Assembly: GCA_930367215.1 (NCBI GenBank)
Contig: OV884059.1
Location: forward strand, 149,852,511 to 149,916,510
Reading direction: 5' to 3'
From: Pollenia angustigena
Taxonomy: Eukaryota > Arthropoda > Insecta > Diptera > Polleniidae
DNA length: 64,000 nt
Part shown: one piece after another, positions 45,763 through 56,239 of the stretch
Layout: every line of letters begins with the position of its first letter
How positions within the stretch are numbered: position 1 is the stretch's first letter
Translations under genes and position numbers: made by a program
Notes under the pieces: model-generated
Database searches by the model: none
What the model was told of the DNA's origin: nothing
What the model saw: the letters and a program-made list of their open reading frames with translations, nothing else

Positions 45763-48700
45763 AATTTTTAATATTTTTAATTAGGCTTAAGTTCATGAAA
45801 TTTAATTTTTCATTAAATTATTTTTATGAAGAAAGGAATTTTACAACATGAAAATTAATTAAAATTGTTATTGATAATCTTTCTTTCTTGACGTGGCTGG
45901 GGCTCGAACCCCGGCCGGCAGGTTACCATGACATGTTTCGATTGCAACCACTCAATCTCCTCAGATGGATTTGCCGTCTTACACTCGCAGTCATCGACGG
46001 CTGCTGACGTCAATAGTCAAACATCAATCCTTAAACCAAATTGTATTCTAACATTAAGCTAAGATCCCACTATCGGCTCAAATAGCACAATCTGTGACGA
46101 TTTTTATTGTGCTGTATCGGCGCACATTAAAATACATTGCACAATTTATTCTTGGGTGGTCCCATTATCGTCGCACATTGTGAGAATTTTTTTCGGTTCA
46201 TATCGGCCAAAACTCAATTGCGACAATAATCGGTACAATGCGGTCACACTATCGTGTTATTTGGGCCAATTTAATCATATGTTTTGGTTTATTTGTTTGT
46301 TGGCGACATAATTTTACTTTAAAAATTCGCAAAATTCTCCGTTTGAATATTCCATTATTAGTTTCCTAGCAATTTTAAATAATATATTAATATAAAATTA
46401 AAAATGTATTCAATTTTATTCAAACTTACTGCACTTGTTTTTTTTTTGTAATTGTTGTTCTGTAAACAGATGTTTACAAAGCAGGGATGGCAACATCGAT
46501 ACAATAGCAATGTTTTCGTTAAAGCAAATTGTTTTCTTTCATTTAACAGTACAAATGTACTATTTAACTTTTTAATACATAAATAATAGATAAAACAAAT
46601 GTAATTTTGGTACAACTAAGCTAAAAAAAGTAAAACTTTAGTAGCCAGTTTGTGCACTTTAAAAAAATTCGTTTTGCCATCCCTTGTATCGGCGCTGATT
46701 GGCGACTGTGATCGGCACACAAGTGGCCGATAAAAATCGGTACATATTAAACAATTTGATTGCTCCACATTGTGCAAAAGAGTGTTCACATTATCGGCGC
46801 ATCTAGGTTAATTTTGATTGTCCACAGTTAGCACAATTTCGGCACAGATTGTCGCAAATTAAAAAATATTGACCGTTCACACTATCGGCACATGAAATAA
46901 GACAAAAATTGGTACATTGCGGCGATAGTGGGATCTTAGCTTTTGGCAGATCGAAATTAGCTTTTCCTGAATGATTATCCATTTTAATTAATTTTACATG
47001 TTTTTTCCTAACTTCTGTTTTTTCGTACTTTTGTCAAGAATTTTTCTTGAAGTCCAAGTACATTTTTTGTTTTTTCATTTTGTCTTTTTCTTTTCTGTTG
47101 ACCTTTTTCAGCACAACTTGAAGGACAAATGTACACATAGAGCTAGTGCCTTAGCTTTAACAATAATTAGTATTGTAGTTATTTTGTTGAACTATTTATG
47201 GTTTTTAATCCAAATTTTTAATATTTTTAACTAGGCTTAAGTTCATGAAATTTAATTTTTCTTTAAAATATTTTTATGAAGAAAGGAATTTTACAACATG
47301 AAAATTAATTAAAATTTTAATTGATAATCTTTTATTCTTGACGTGGCTGGGGCTCGAACCCCGGCCGGCAGGTTACCATGACATGTTTCGATTGCAACCA
47401 CTCAATCTCCTCAGATAGATTTGCCGTCTTACACTCGCAGCCATCGACGACTGCTGACGTCAATAGTCAAACATCAATCCTTAAACCAAATTGTATTCTA
47501 ACATTTGGTAGATCGAAATTTGCTTTTCCTGAATGATTATCAATTTTAATTGATTTTACATGTTTTTTCCTTAATTCTGTTTTTTCATACTTTTGTCAAG
47601 AATTTTTCTTGAAGTCCAAGTACATTTTTTGTTTTTTCATTTTGTCTTTCTCTTTTCTGTTGACCTTTTTCAGCACAACTTAAAGGACAAATGTACACAT
47701 AGAGCTCGTGCCTTAGCTTTAACAATAATTAGTATTGTGGTTATTTTGTTGAACTATTTATGGTTTTTAATCCAAATTTTAAATATTTTTAATTAGGCTT
47801 AAGTTCATGAAATTTAATTTCTATTAAATTTTTTTTATGAAGAGAGGAATTTTACAACATGAAAATTAATTAAAATTGTTATTGATAATCTTTCATTCTT
47901 GACGTGGCTCGGGCTCGAACCCTGGCCGGCAGGTTACCATGACATGTTTCGATCGCAACCACTCGATCTCCTCAGATGGATTTGCCGTCTTACACTCGCA
48001 GCCATCGACGACTGCTGACGTCACTAGTCAAACATCAATCCTTAAACCAAATTGTATTTTAACATTTGGTAGATCGAAATTTGCTTTCCTGAATGATTAT
48101 CCATTTTAATTGATTTTACATGTTTTTTCCTTTATTTCTGTTTTTTCGTACTTTCGTCAAGAATTTTTCTTGAAGTCCAAGTACATTTTTTGTTTTTTTC
48201 ACTTTGTCTTTCTCTTTTCTGTTGACCTTTTTCAGCACAACTTGAAGGACAAATGTACACATAGAGCTCGTGCCTCAGCTTTAACAATAATTAGTATTGT
48301 GGTTATTTTGTTGAACTATTTATGGTTTTTTAATCCAAATTTTTAATATTTTTAATTAGGCTTAAGTTCATGAAATTTAATTTTTATTAAATTATTTTTG
48401 TGAAGAAAGGAATTTTACAACATGAAAATTAATTAAAATTGTTATTGATAATCTTTCATTCTTGACGTGGCTCGGGCTCGAACCCTGGCCGGCAGGTTAC
48501 CATGACATGTTTCGATTGCAACCACTCAATCTCCTCAGATAGATTTGCCGTCTTACACTCGCAGCCATCGACGACTGCTGACGTCAATAGTCAAACATCA
48601 ATCCTTAAACCAAATTGTATTCTAACATTTGGTAGATCGAAATTTGCTTTTCCTGAATGATTATCAATTTTAATTGATTTTACATGTTTTTTCCTTAATT

Positions 48701-49055
48701 CTGTTTTTTCATACTTTTGTCAAGAATTTTTCTTGAAGTCCAAGTACATTTTTTGTTTTTTCATTTTGTCTTTCTCTTTTCTGTTGACCTTTTTCAGCAC
48801 AACTTAAAGGACAAATGTACACATAGAGCTCGTGCCTTAGCTTTAACAATAATTAGTATTGTGGTTATTTTGTTGAACTATTTATGGTTTTTAATCCAAA
48901 TTTTAAATATTTTTAATTAGGCTTAAGTTCATGAAATTTAATTTCTATTAAATTTTTTTTATGAAGAGAGGAATTTTACAACATGAAAATTAATTAAAAT
49001 TGTTATTGATAATCTTTCATTCTTGACGTGGCTCGGGCTCGAACCCTGGCCGGCA
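45763..49055 (+). repeat. Main tandem array of the ~560-bp tRNA-like repeat
   Basis: The CTTGACGTGG block recurs at 45887, 47337, 47898, 48461 and 49022. The last four are spaced 561-563 bp; the first interval is enlarged by an 888-bp insertion (46055-46942). Each unit begins AATTAGTATTGTGG and holds the B-box inverse GGGCTCGAACCC, the A-box-like AACCACTC(A/G)ATC on the - strand, and a CATCGACGACTGCTGACGTC block. Frames of 67-78 codons (47593, 48110, 48717 and so on) are the same repeat segment and not genes. Confidence 0.92.
46055..46942. mobile_element. Nonautonomous DNA element with TCGGC subterminal motifs
   Basis: The 888-bp insertion has inverted ends AAGCTAAGATCCCACTATCG, exact over 20 bp. 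The uninterrupted sequence (ACATTTGGTAGATCG) is seen in neighbouring units. Words such as ATCGGCGCA, ATCGGCC and AATCGGTACA recur within the first and last ~200 bp in both orientations, as expected of transposase-binding motifs. Target duplication is ambiguous (one or two T). No ORF; the 85-codon frame (46358-46615, -) is AT-rich filler. Confidence 0.82.
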
Positions 49056-49262
49056 GGTTACCAGGGTTCGAGCCCGAGCCACGTCAAGAATGAAAGATTA
49101 TCAATAACAATTTTAATTAATTTTCATGTTGTAAAATTCCTTTCTTCATAAAAATAATTTAATAGAAATTAAATTTCATGAACTTAAGCCTAATTAAAAA
49201 TATTTAAAATTTGGATTAAAAACCATAAATAGTTCAACAAAATAACCACAATACTAATTAAA
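48848..49262. repeat. Large hairpin closing the tandem array
   Basis: Array sequence 48848-49047 is followed, after a loop of about 13 nt (CCGGCAGGTTACC), by its inverse 49061-49262. The right arm ends CCACAATACTAATT, the inverse of the unit start. The arms are about 200 bp and nearly perfect. The dynein-containing duplication begins immediately after 49262. Confidence 0.92.
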
Positions 49263-49279
49263 ATTATCAATTTTTTTAG

Positions 49280-49591
49280 GTGGTGGTTCCACATTTTCAT
49301 TCATAGCTCTGGTCCTACTGAACCGATTTTGCTGGATTTCAATCCCAAACTGCTTAGGATAACTACAAGCAATTAGGCACCAAGTTTGTTAATTTCTTTT
49401 AAGTTGTTCGAAAGTGAGCGTGTTTTCAACAGACGGACAGACAGACGGACATGGCTAAATCGACTTAGAATTACTCAAGGACCCAGAATATATATATGTT
49501 ATGGGGTCTGAGATGAATAATAAAAAAGTTTCACACGGAATGACAAACTTAATATACCCTCTTCACAACTAATTGTGGTGGAGGGTATAAA
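49280..49591 (-). mobile_element. DINE-like element, truncated by the duplication breakpoint
   Basis: This is the inverse of 29127-29415: it ends GTGGTGGAGGGTAT at 49590 and carries the (GTCY)n tract at about 49431-49451. The 3' hairpin half seen in copy 1 is missing because the foldback repeat starts at 49262. Confidence 0.8.
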
Positions 49592-50016
49592 AATAACATT
49601 TCCCTGTTAGTCATCTTTCGAACACAAAAATATTACTGTTTTTATCAAACTCAACAAAAGATGTGAACATTTAATTCCGTTCGGTTTTTTTTGAAAATCC
49701 ACAAACTTCAATGTGTTCGGTTCGGCTCGTTAATTTTCGTTCCGTTTGGCTGGTAAAAAACCAAACATATTTTACAAAAACAAAATACACACACGAAAAA
49801 AACATTATAGAACATTAAAATATAATGTTTGTCTACAGTATCACTACAATTGTTCTGTTTTTAAACGAAGAACCGAACATTGTATAATGTTTCTTGAAAA
49901 TAGTTACGAACGGTATTAAGGGTTGTGTATGTCTACACAATCACTAAAAAAATAGATATCGTTCCTGGATGTGTGAGCCGAACGTTAAATAATGTACTGT
50001 TTATTTTCGAACACTG
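49592..50016 (-). mobile_element. Nonautonomous hAT element, copy C, truncated
   Basis: The right end CGAACACTG at 50016 is followed by ATTGCAAC, the inverse of the 8-bp flank of copy B. The other end is missing with the lost part of the nested element. Confidence 0.87.
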
Positions 50017-50151
50017 ATTGCAACTAAACGCGGTTTTCTCGATTAAAGCGGGCTTTCAAAAAGAACAAACACAACAGCCGTCAACAAATATCTCTTAGAC
50101 AAAATTTAATAAGTTTTATATGTATGTATATTTCTTTAAATTTATAACATA

Positions 50152-53100
50152 TTAATCCCCTTCTCCATCTGCCTGATTACCATCCTTCTCCTTGTTTTTT
50201 AACAGACTCAATTCGGAAGGCGGCACTGAACCCATATCTGTGTTCTGTAAAAGTTCCGCATATGTTTCTAAGCCCCAATCACAATCACTTACTAAATTCT
50301 TCTCCTCAATAGTTTCATACCAGTACCAACGTTCTGTATTGCCACCTAACGATTTATTAAGATGTTTACGTCTCTGTTGGCCGCGATGTAAAAATTCGGC
50401 ATAATCAATGTCCTCAAAACCATCAAAATTATTTAAGCTGGCATTAGCTTCGGCGTCAATAGTTAGATAGGCCTCAGCAGCTTGCACAATGTCCTTTACT
50501 GAAGATTGAATCATATCGTTGCGTTGTAGGTCGGGTATTTCTTGTGGGTGAATTTGTAAACGTACTGCTGCTACTTCATCTCCAACACGCTTAAGGACTT
50601 GAGCAAGGGATTCTTTTTTGGCTAACTCATAGGCCAATCGTTCTTTTTCCAAAGCTGTCTGTTCATTTAATTGTTTTTCATTGACACGTTTGCGGGACAT
50701 TAAAATGCCCAGAAGGCGATTAAGATTTAATTCGTGCCATTGTTTTTTCATTCGTTCGGTATAAGTTATGTGAGAAGTGGGTTCAGCGGCTCTTATGTAA
50801 AATAAAAGTTATTAATTATTAAAATTAATTGATATAATATTTGGTTAAATACTTTTTGGCCTCTTCTTCCTCTTTGGCTTTTCGGTTGGCCAATAGTATG
50901 GCTTCCTTTTCTAAACGCTCCATTTCTTTATGGGCCTCACGCTCAGCTTGTAGTTGGGATTCTATAATATCTTTATTCCTTTCATAATATTTCTGTTCCC
51001 AGGTTTGTATTTCTTTTTTACGTGATTCTTCTTTCAAAATATACTGTTTCATGTCCTTAAGAAGATATTAGTAAAAAAGTATAAGAACTTTTTTTTTCTT
51101 TTTAAGTTTAGACTTTTACTTACCTCCACTTCCTGTTCCATAACCTGATAAAGGCCTTTTGGTAATTTCACCATGCGCAAACTACTGTTATAATCCCCAA
51201 TACCTAAAAGCTTTTCCGGTTCCGAAGGCTTATGCTCACAAATATTGGTAACAATTCCACCTCCCAATGTATTATTAAAACAGGCATCATCATCTCTAGC
51301 TAAATTAAAATATTTATCAGTCAATTGCAAAAAAACACTTGAAAAAATTTCGAATTTATGGATTTAATTATTTAAACTTACACAATATATCCCAGGCCTC
51401 TAGGCCACCATCAATTCGTGTCAGAAATAGAACAGAGGGCCGTGTCTCACTCCACGCCACAGCTGTTAAATCACATTGACGTTTACGCCAAAATATGGGC
51501 GAATAATTATAGTTTTCCTTCCACACAGCAAACACCGTACGACCAATTGAAACAAAAAGCCAAGGAAAGAAAGAATTTCTTTTCATTGAAACAACAGGAC
51601 CATCATGGACTCGAGCAAAATTGATCGTATTATTTACAATCTCACGACCATCGGCATCGGCGTACAGACCTAACCATGTCAAACGTTCTATACGACCATA
51701 AAATGAAGATGTTATACAGGATTGTCTTACTTCGGGGATACTAGTTTCGATAGATTCTATAGCATAATTATACGAAATTTTAGCAGCTCTGGCATCTCTT
51801 TCTGTAATCTGACACCGAAAAATCGGAGTATCCGCTAAAACAGCAGTTAGTGGTTCATTAAAGGCCACAGTAAAAATCGGAGTTAAAACTTTCCCCTTAT
51901 ACGTAGATTCACTTTGTGTTAATGCCTTGGGTAAATCACGTCGCAGGCCGCTACCAACTTTTTTACTCCCCTGATCGTCTAAGTTCCAAAATGCAATTGT
52001 ACCATCCAAAGAGCTTGTAATAAAAAACCGATATTTAGCTGATTCTCCAGGATCAGAATAAACTTTGCCAAATGTATTTATAAAACAATGACTGCCCAAC
52101 CAGTTAATCGCTGTTATGGTACCTTTTTGGGAATTCTCCAAACTTGACACGGATGCCGGTGATACCAACATGTCTTCATTGATTAGTAAAGTCCACTTTA
52201 AGAATTCATTCATTAACACACGATAACGTATTTGTGAGGAGGACAGCATTTCTTCATTGTCTAGTTTTTCAACGCGATTTTGTAAATCCCACAAAATAAC
52301 TTGGCCATTAGTGGCACCACCCAAAAGGATATTGGGCTCATAAGGGCAAAATGACAATGTGACAACCTCTAAAGAAGATTCAAACTCTAGTTTGTAGTTT
52401 AGGTTATCACTGAAACTCCACATTAAAATCGGTTTGGGTTCCAATACAGTTCGTTGTATTACATCCGTTTTGGTGTTAGCTGGTGTGAATTAAGTGTTAA
52501 AACTTTAAGAAGATATTTTTCTTCATGTTTTGATATTACCTGATTCTGTGGTGGCGGCTGTATTGAATGTATATGATGTTACTATTAGTCCCGCTAAAGC
52601 AGGGTACCAATCGTAGCCACATATATATCTTTGATGACTTTTGGCAATATTGGCAAAACACAAAGTCTCTTCTAGGTACGGTGTCGTATAGTGCATGACA
52701 CATTTATTGGATATGTAAGGATAATCGTTTCTAAAAAAAATTAAATAAACAATTTTTATTTCAAAAAAAAAAAACCGCACTACTAAAAAGAAAATGTAAA
52801 CATTCTAGGTCTAACAGGATGATTTGCAATACAGTACTATCTGGTATCTGCTAAAAAGATTCTTTTGTCCCAAGTTTTGTCACAGCAAAACCAACCCTAC
52901 CCACCAAACTTTTTCCAACCCTTTCCGGCTCTAACAGGATGATGCGCACTACAGTACTAGATATTCTAAAAAGATCCTTTGTCCCAAGTTTTGCCATAGC
53001 AAAACCTACCCTATCTACAAAAGTTTTTCCAAACCTTCTGTATTCCGAACTTCTTACCGATACATATCAATTTGATTAAATTCTAATGTCTTTAGCAACA

Positions 53101-54211
53101 ACTTTACATTATTTGAAACTTCTGGCGGTGGCTTAGATTCTTTAGGATGCTCTGGTGTAGTAGGTTTACTGGCAGGCTTATCTTTGCTCTTCTCCTCTTC
53201 AGATTCCTCATCCAAACAATCGTCTACATTTAGAAACTTTTTAACTTTAATTAATTTTAAATACTTAATATTTAACCTACCATTTTCATTTATTTCATAC
53301 AAATACTGGGCCCAGGCATTTGTGGGAAACGTAGGATCAGTTTGTTGTTCTATGTCAATACGAGAAAATGATGATTGTATTCCAACTGTTATGCGACGAC
53401 GGGAAACATTTTCAAAGCGGTAGTTTTCGGCTGGTATCAACTCAACATAACCATCTCTTACATCTTTGGTAAGACGAAATGTGAATTCTTTGTCAGCCGG
53501 TATTGTCAAAGGATAAACACTTTGTATTTCCACATCTACAGGTTCATGATAGCGCTGAGCTATAGTCAAATTCACCTCATTCTCACTGCCGAGAGAAACC
53601 CATTTACGCGGTTGCCTTAGCAAACGCTTATTAATCATAAGACGTTCAAATGTCTCCAGATTGCGTATTATTGCCAAAGCCAATTTTGCATCAGCGGGAT
53701 TGACATATAAAACGAAGGGATCTCCAGATGGTGGATCATCAAGATCTTGAGTTATAAGAGGAACATAACCTAACAAAATATGACTATCAAGCTCATAACC
53801 TTGAAATGCGTTATGCAACAATTGGCCATTTGGCAAATCATCAAATAAATGGTCACGTAGAGTTCTATAAGGGATTTGTTTCCAGGGAAATTCTTGTGTA
53901 ACATTAACACCCACTACTAAATTTATAAGTTTTTGATTTGCTTCTTTAATCATCATTTCCTGGCAACTGGGCAAGGTTAATAAAGCCTCCCATGCCAAAG
54001 CTATATCAAAGGATGATTCATTCAACTCATATTCACTTTCAGGAGGTGTCCAGTCCAGAACTTTACGATTTAGACGTATAAATCTTGAAATTAAAGCTTT
54101 ATTTTATAAAGTAAAGTTATTTTAATAACTAATTTAGAGGTATACATACTTCGTTCTTTCATCTTCCGCAGGCTCTGTTGGTTCTTCTTCTGGATTTACT
54201 ATGTCTGTCAT
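50152..54211 (-). CDS. DNAI3: Axonemal dynein intermediate chain with WD repeats (DNAI3/WDR63-like), copy 2
   Basis: This second intact copy is read on the - strand. Exons are 54211-54150, 54083-53058, 52730-52540, 52479-51382, 51299-51124, 51055-50853 and 50791-50152. Exon lengths and splice sites are the same as in copy 1, giving 1131 residues with no stop or frameshift. Compared with copy 1 I count seven substitutions: D68E, A414T, I641L, F881I, K885Q, M1047I and E1121K, mostly outside the propeller core. Introns carry small indels. The two genes point towards each other. Upstream sequence is duplicated for only about 400 bp, so distal regulation may differ. It could be a young paralog or an assembly artefact of two alleles. 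Confidence 0.82.
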
Positions 54212-54379
54212 ATTTATTTAATAAATATTTTTAAATAATTTTTTGTTATTTAATTCATAACAAAGTTTTAAGCAAAGTATAACGTTTGAATAGTTTTTTG
54301 AAATCACCTTGCCAACATAGACAAATTGTTATTTATTGTCAATTCTTATACAGTGGGGGTAAAAAAACTTTTTATTTAT

Positions 54380-54595
54380 TTTACAAATAGAACGAAGGCC
54401 GTAGCGGGCTAAAAAATGCATTACATTCTGCTGGTATCTAACAGTTGTATAAATTTTCTGTACAATTAACTTCATTGCTAGCCAAAGGATAGCTAAAGTA
54501 AGCTTCGTAACAGAAATATACAAACGAAAATTCTAATAGTGCATAGAAAACATTCCTGGAAAATATTGAAGGAATATGGCTATTAAAAGTATAAA
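54380..54595 (-). repeat. Diverged relative of the 383-bp unit upstream of dynein copy 2
   Basis: This is the inverse of 24130-24345: ACGAAGGCCGTAGCGGGCTA at 54393 is followed by ATGCATTACATTCTGCTGGT. It was carried along in the duplication. Confidence 0.72.
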
Positions 54596-54616
54596 CGGTT
54601 TTAAAATTGTAATTTA

Positions 54617-55350
54617 ATTAGTATTGTGGTTATTTTGTTGAACTATTTATGGGTTTTAATCCAAATTTTTAATATTTTTAATTAGGCTTAAGTTCATGAA
54701 ATTTAATTTTCATTAAATTATTCTTATGAAGAAAGGAATTTTACAACATGAAAATTAATCAAATTTGTTATTGATAATCTTTCATTCTTGACGTGGCTCT
54801 GGCTCGAACCCTGGCCGGCAGGTTACCATGACATGTTTCGATCGCAACCACTCGATCTCCTCAGATGGATTTGCCGTCTTACACTCGCAGCCATCGACGA
54901 CTGCTGACGTCACTAGTCAAACATCAATCCTTAAACCAAATTGTATTTTAACATTTGGTAGATCGAAATTTGCTTTCCTGAATGATTATCCATTTTAATT
55001 GATTTTACATGTTTTTTCCTTTACTTCTGTTTTTTCGTACTTTCGTCAAGAATTTTTCTTGAAGTCCAAGTACATTTTTTGTTTTTTCACTTTGTCTTTC
55101 TCTTTTCTGTTGACCTTTTTCAGAACAACTTGAAGGACAAATGTACACATAGAGCTCGTGCCTTAGCTTTAACAATAATTAGTATTGTGGTTATTTTGTT
55201 GAACTATTTATGGTTTTTAATCCAAATTTTAAATATTTTTAATTAGGCTTAAGTTCATGAAATTTAATTTTTCATTAAAATATTTTTATGGAGAAAGGAA
55301 TTTGGATTAAAAACCATAAATAGTTCAACAAAATAACCACAATACTAATT
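54617..55350. mobile_element. Foldback element built from the ~560-bp repeat
   Basis: It starts AATTAGTATTGTGGTTATTT, runs through one complete unit (B-box inverse at about 54803) into a second unit start (55177), and ends at 55350 with the inverse of the start, giving inverted ends of about 50 bp. It therefore looks like a self-contained 734-bp element with terminal inverted repeats. AATTT lies next to both ends (54611-54615, 55353-55357), a possible but weak duplication. Confidence 0.75.
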
Positions 55351-55978
55351 AGAATTTACTAAAAATGGTTTTAATTCCTGTTCTACTTCTTCACTCTGCA
55401 GTTATATCTGAAATGATGACATTTAGCACTGGGCATCACAAAAAGTTTGACAAATATCCAACAAGTCTGCCAAATATTAAAATTGTTTAATATTTCTACA
55501 AACATGCTTCAAATGTTTGTCGAAAAAGCAAAACAACATTTAGAATATACTCTTTATCCGTGATTCTAGAAGAATATATATAGTGCATTTTTAAGGTCAC
55601 AAAAGTATTTTGCTTCTAAAAAAGATCATGTATTTTTAAGCGTATAAAAATGCATATGGGCATTTCCATTTTGACGTGTCGTGATATTTGTACCACAAAA
55701 TTTAAAAAAATTAAATGAAGAAGTCAAATTTGCAAAAAAGGGTTTTTATATATACAAAGTAATGAAGTAGAACTATATTCAGGAAAAAAAATTACAGCAA
55801 CCGACGCTAAGGATTTGCAGATATAAGCGAAAAGGGTATTTCGACTTGCATTACAAAACTGAATGAGACTGCGAATTGAGCAAGACATTTTGTATAAAAC
55901 CTTTTTTAGTAAGATTTGGACTTATATAGATTTATTTTCCAAGCTACCAAATTTAAAAATATTTGCTCGTTTAAAGGT
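55351..55978. other. AT-rich stretch with a dispersed ~120-bp repeat
   Basis: CAAATATCCAAC..TCT.CCAAATATTAAAA, then ATTTCTACAAACATGCTTCA (55450-55520) recurs at 58935-59000. A CATATGGGCATTT block at 55653 repeats the end of the next element. No gene. Confidence 0.5.
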
Positions 55979-56227
55979 ACATATGGGCATTTTCAGCGAA
56001 AAGTGTACTTTTTTTTAATGTAACGCCAGAATGCAAAAAAAACTTGTATTTTAGAACCATGTTTTTCAAATGTTATCCCCTTTTGTTACAAAATGTAGAG
56101 CTAGTTGCGCTTTACACCAAAATATAAAAAAGTCAACTGTACATATTAAATTGTTTGAGAAACAATTAAAATTACTTCTGGCATTACGTGACAAAAAGTA
56201 GACTTTTCGCTGGAGCTGTCCATATGT
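55979..56227. mobile_element. Small inverted-repeat element (ACATATGG ends)
   Basis: ACATATGGGCATTTTCAGCG, then AAAAGTGTACTTTTT and TAACGCCAGAA at the left match the inverse of the right end (ACATATGGACAGCTCCAGCG, AAAAGTCTACTTTTT, TAATGCCAGAA). The length is about 250 bp, with no ORF. Confidence 0.65.
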
Positions 56228-56239
56228 CACTGTTAATAC

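Larger units (their letters stand above)
49262..54617 (-). repeat. Inverted segmental duplication, copy 2
   Basis: This is the inverse of 24108-29420, including the whole dynein gene, the truncated hAT MITE and part of the nested DINE-like element. The left breakpoint (49262) cuts inside the DINE-like element, and the right (54617) abuts AATTAGTATTGTGG of a foldback element. Copy 2 keeps about 35 bp near 49283-49320 that copy 1 lacks. Confidence 0.93.

Noticed and set aside
46998..48920. Frames of 67-78 codons (FLEVQVHFLFF...) repeated four times
   Set aside because: They follow the ~560-bp repeat unit, are low-complexity Phe/Leu-rich, and shift between copies.
45763..49055. True tRNA genes at the GGTTCGAGCC blocks
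   Set aside because: The 7-bp acceptor stem does not pair and no anticodon arm is evident. Only A- and B-box-like words remain.
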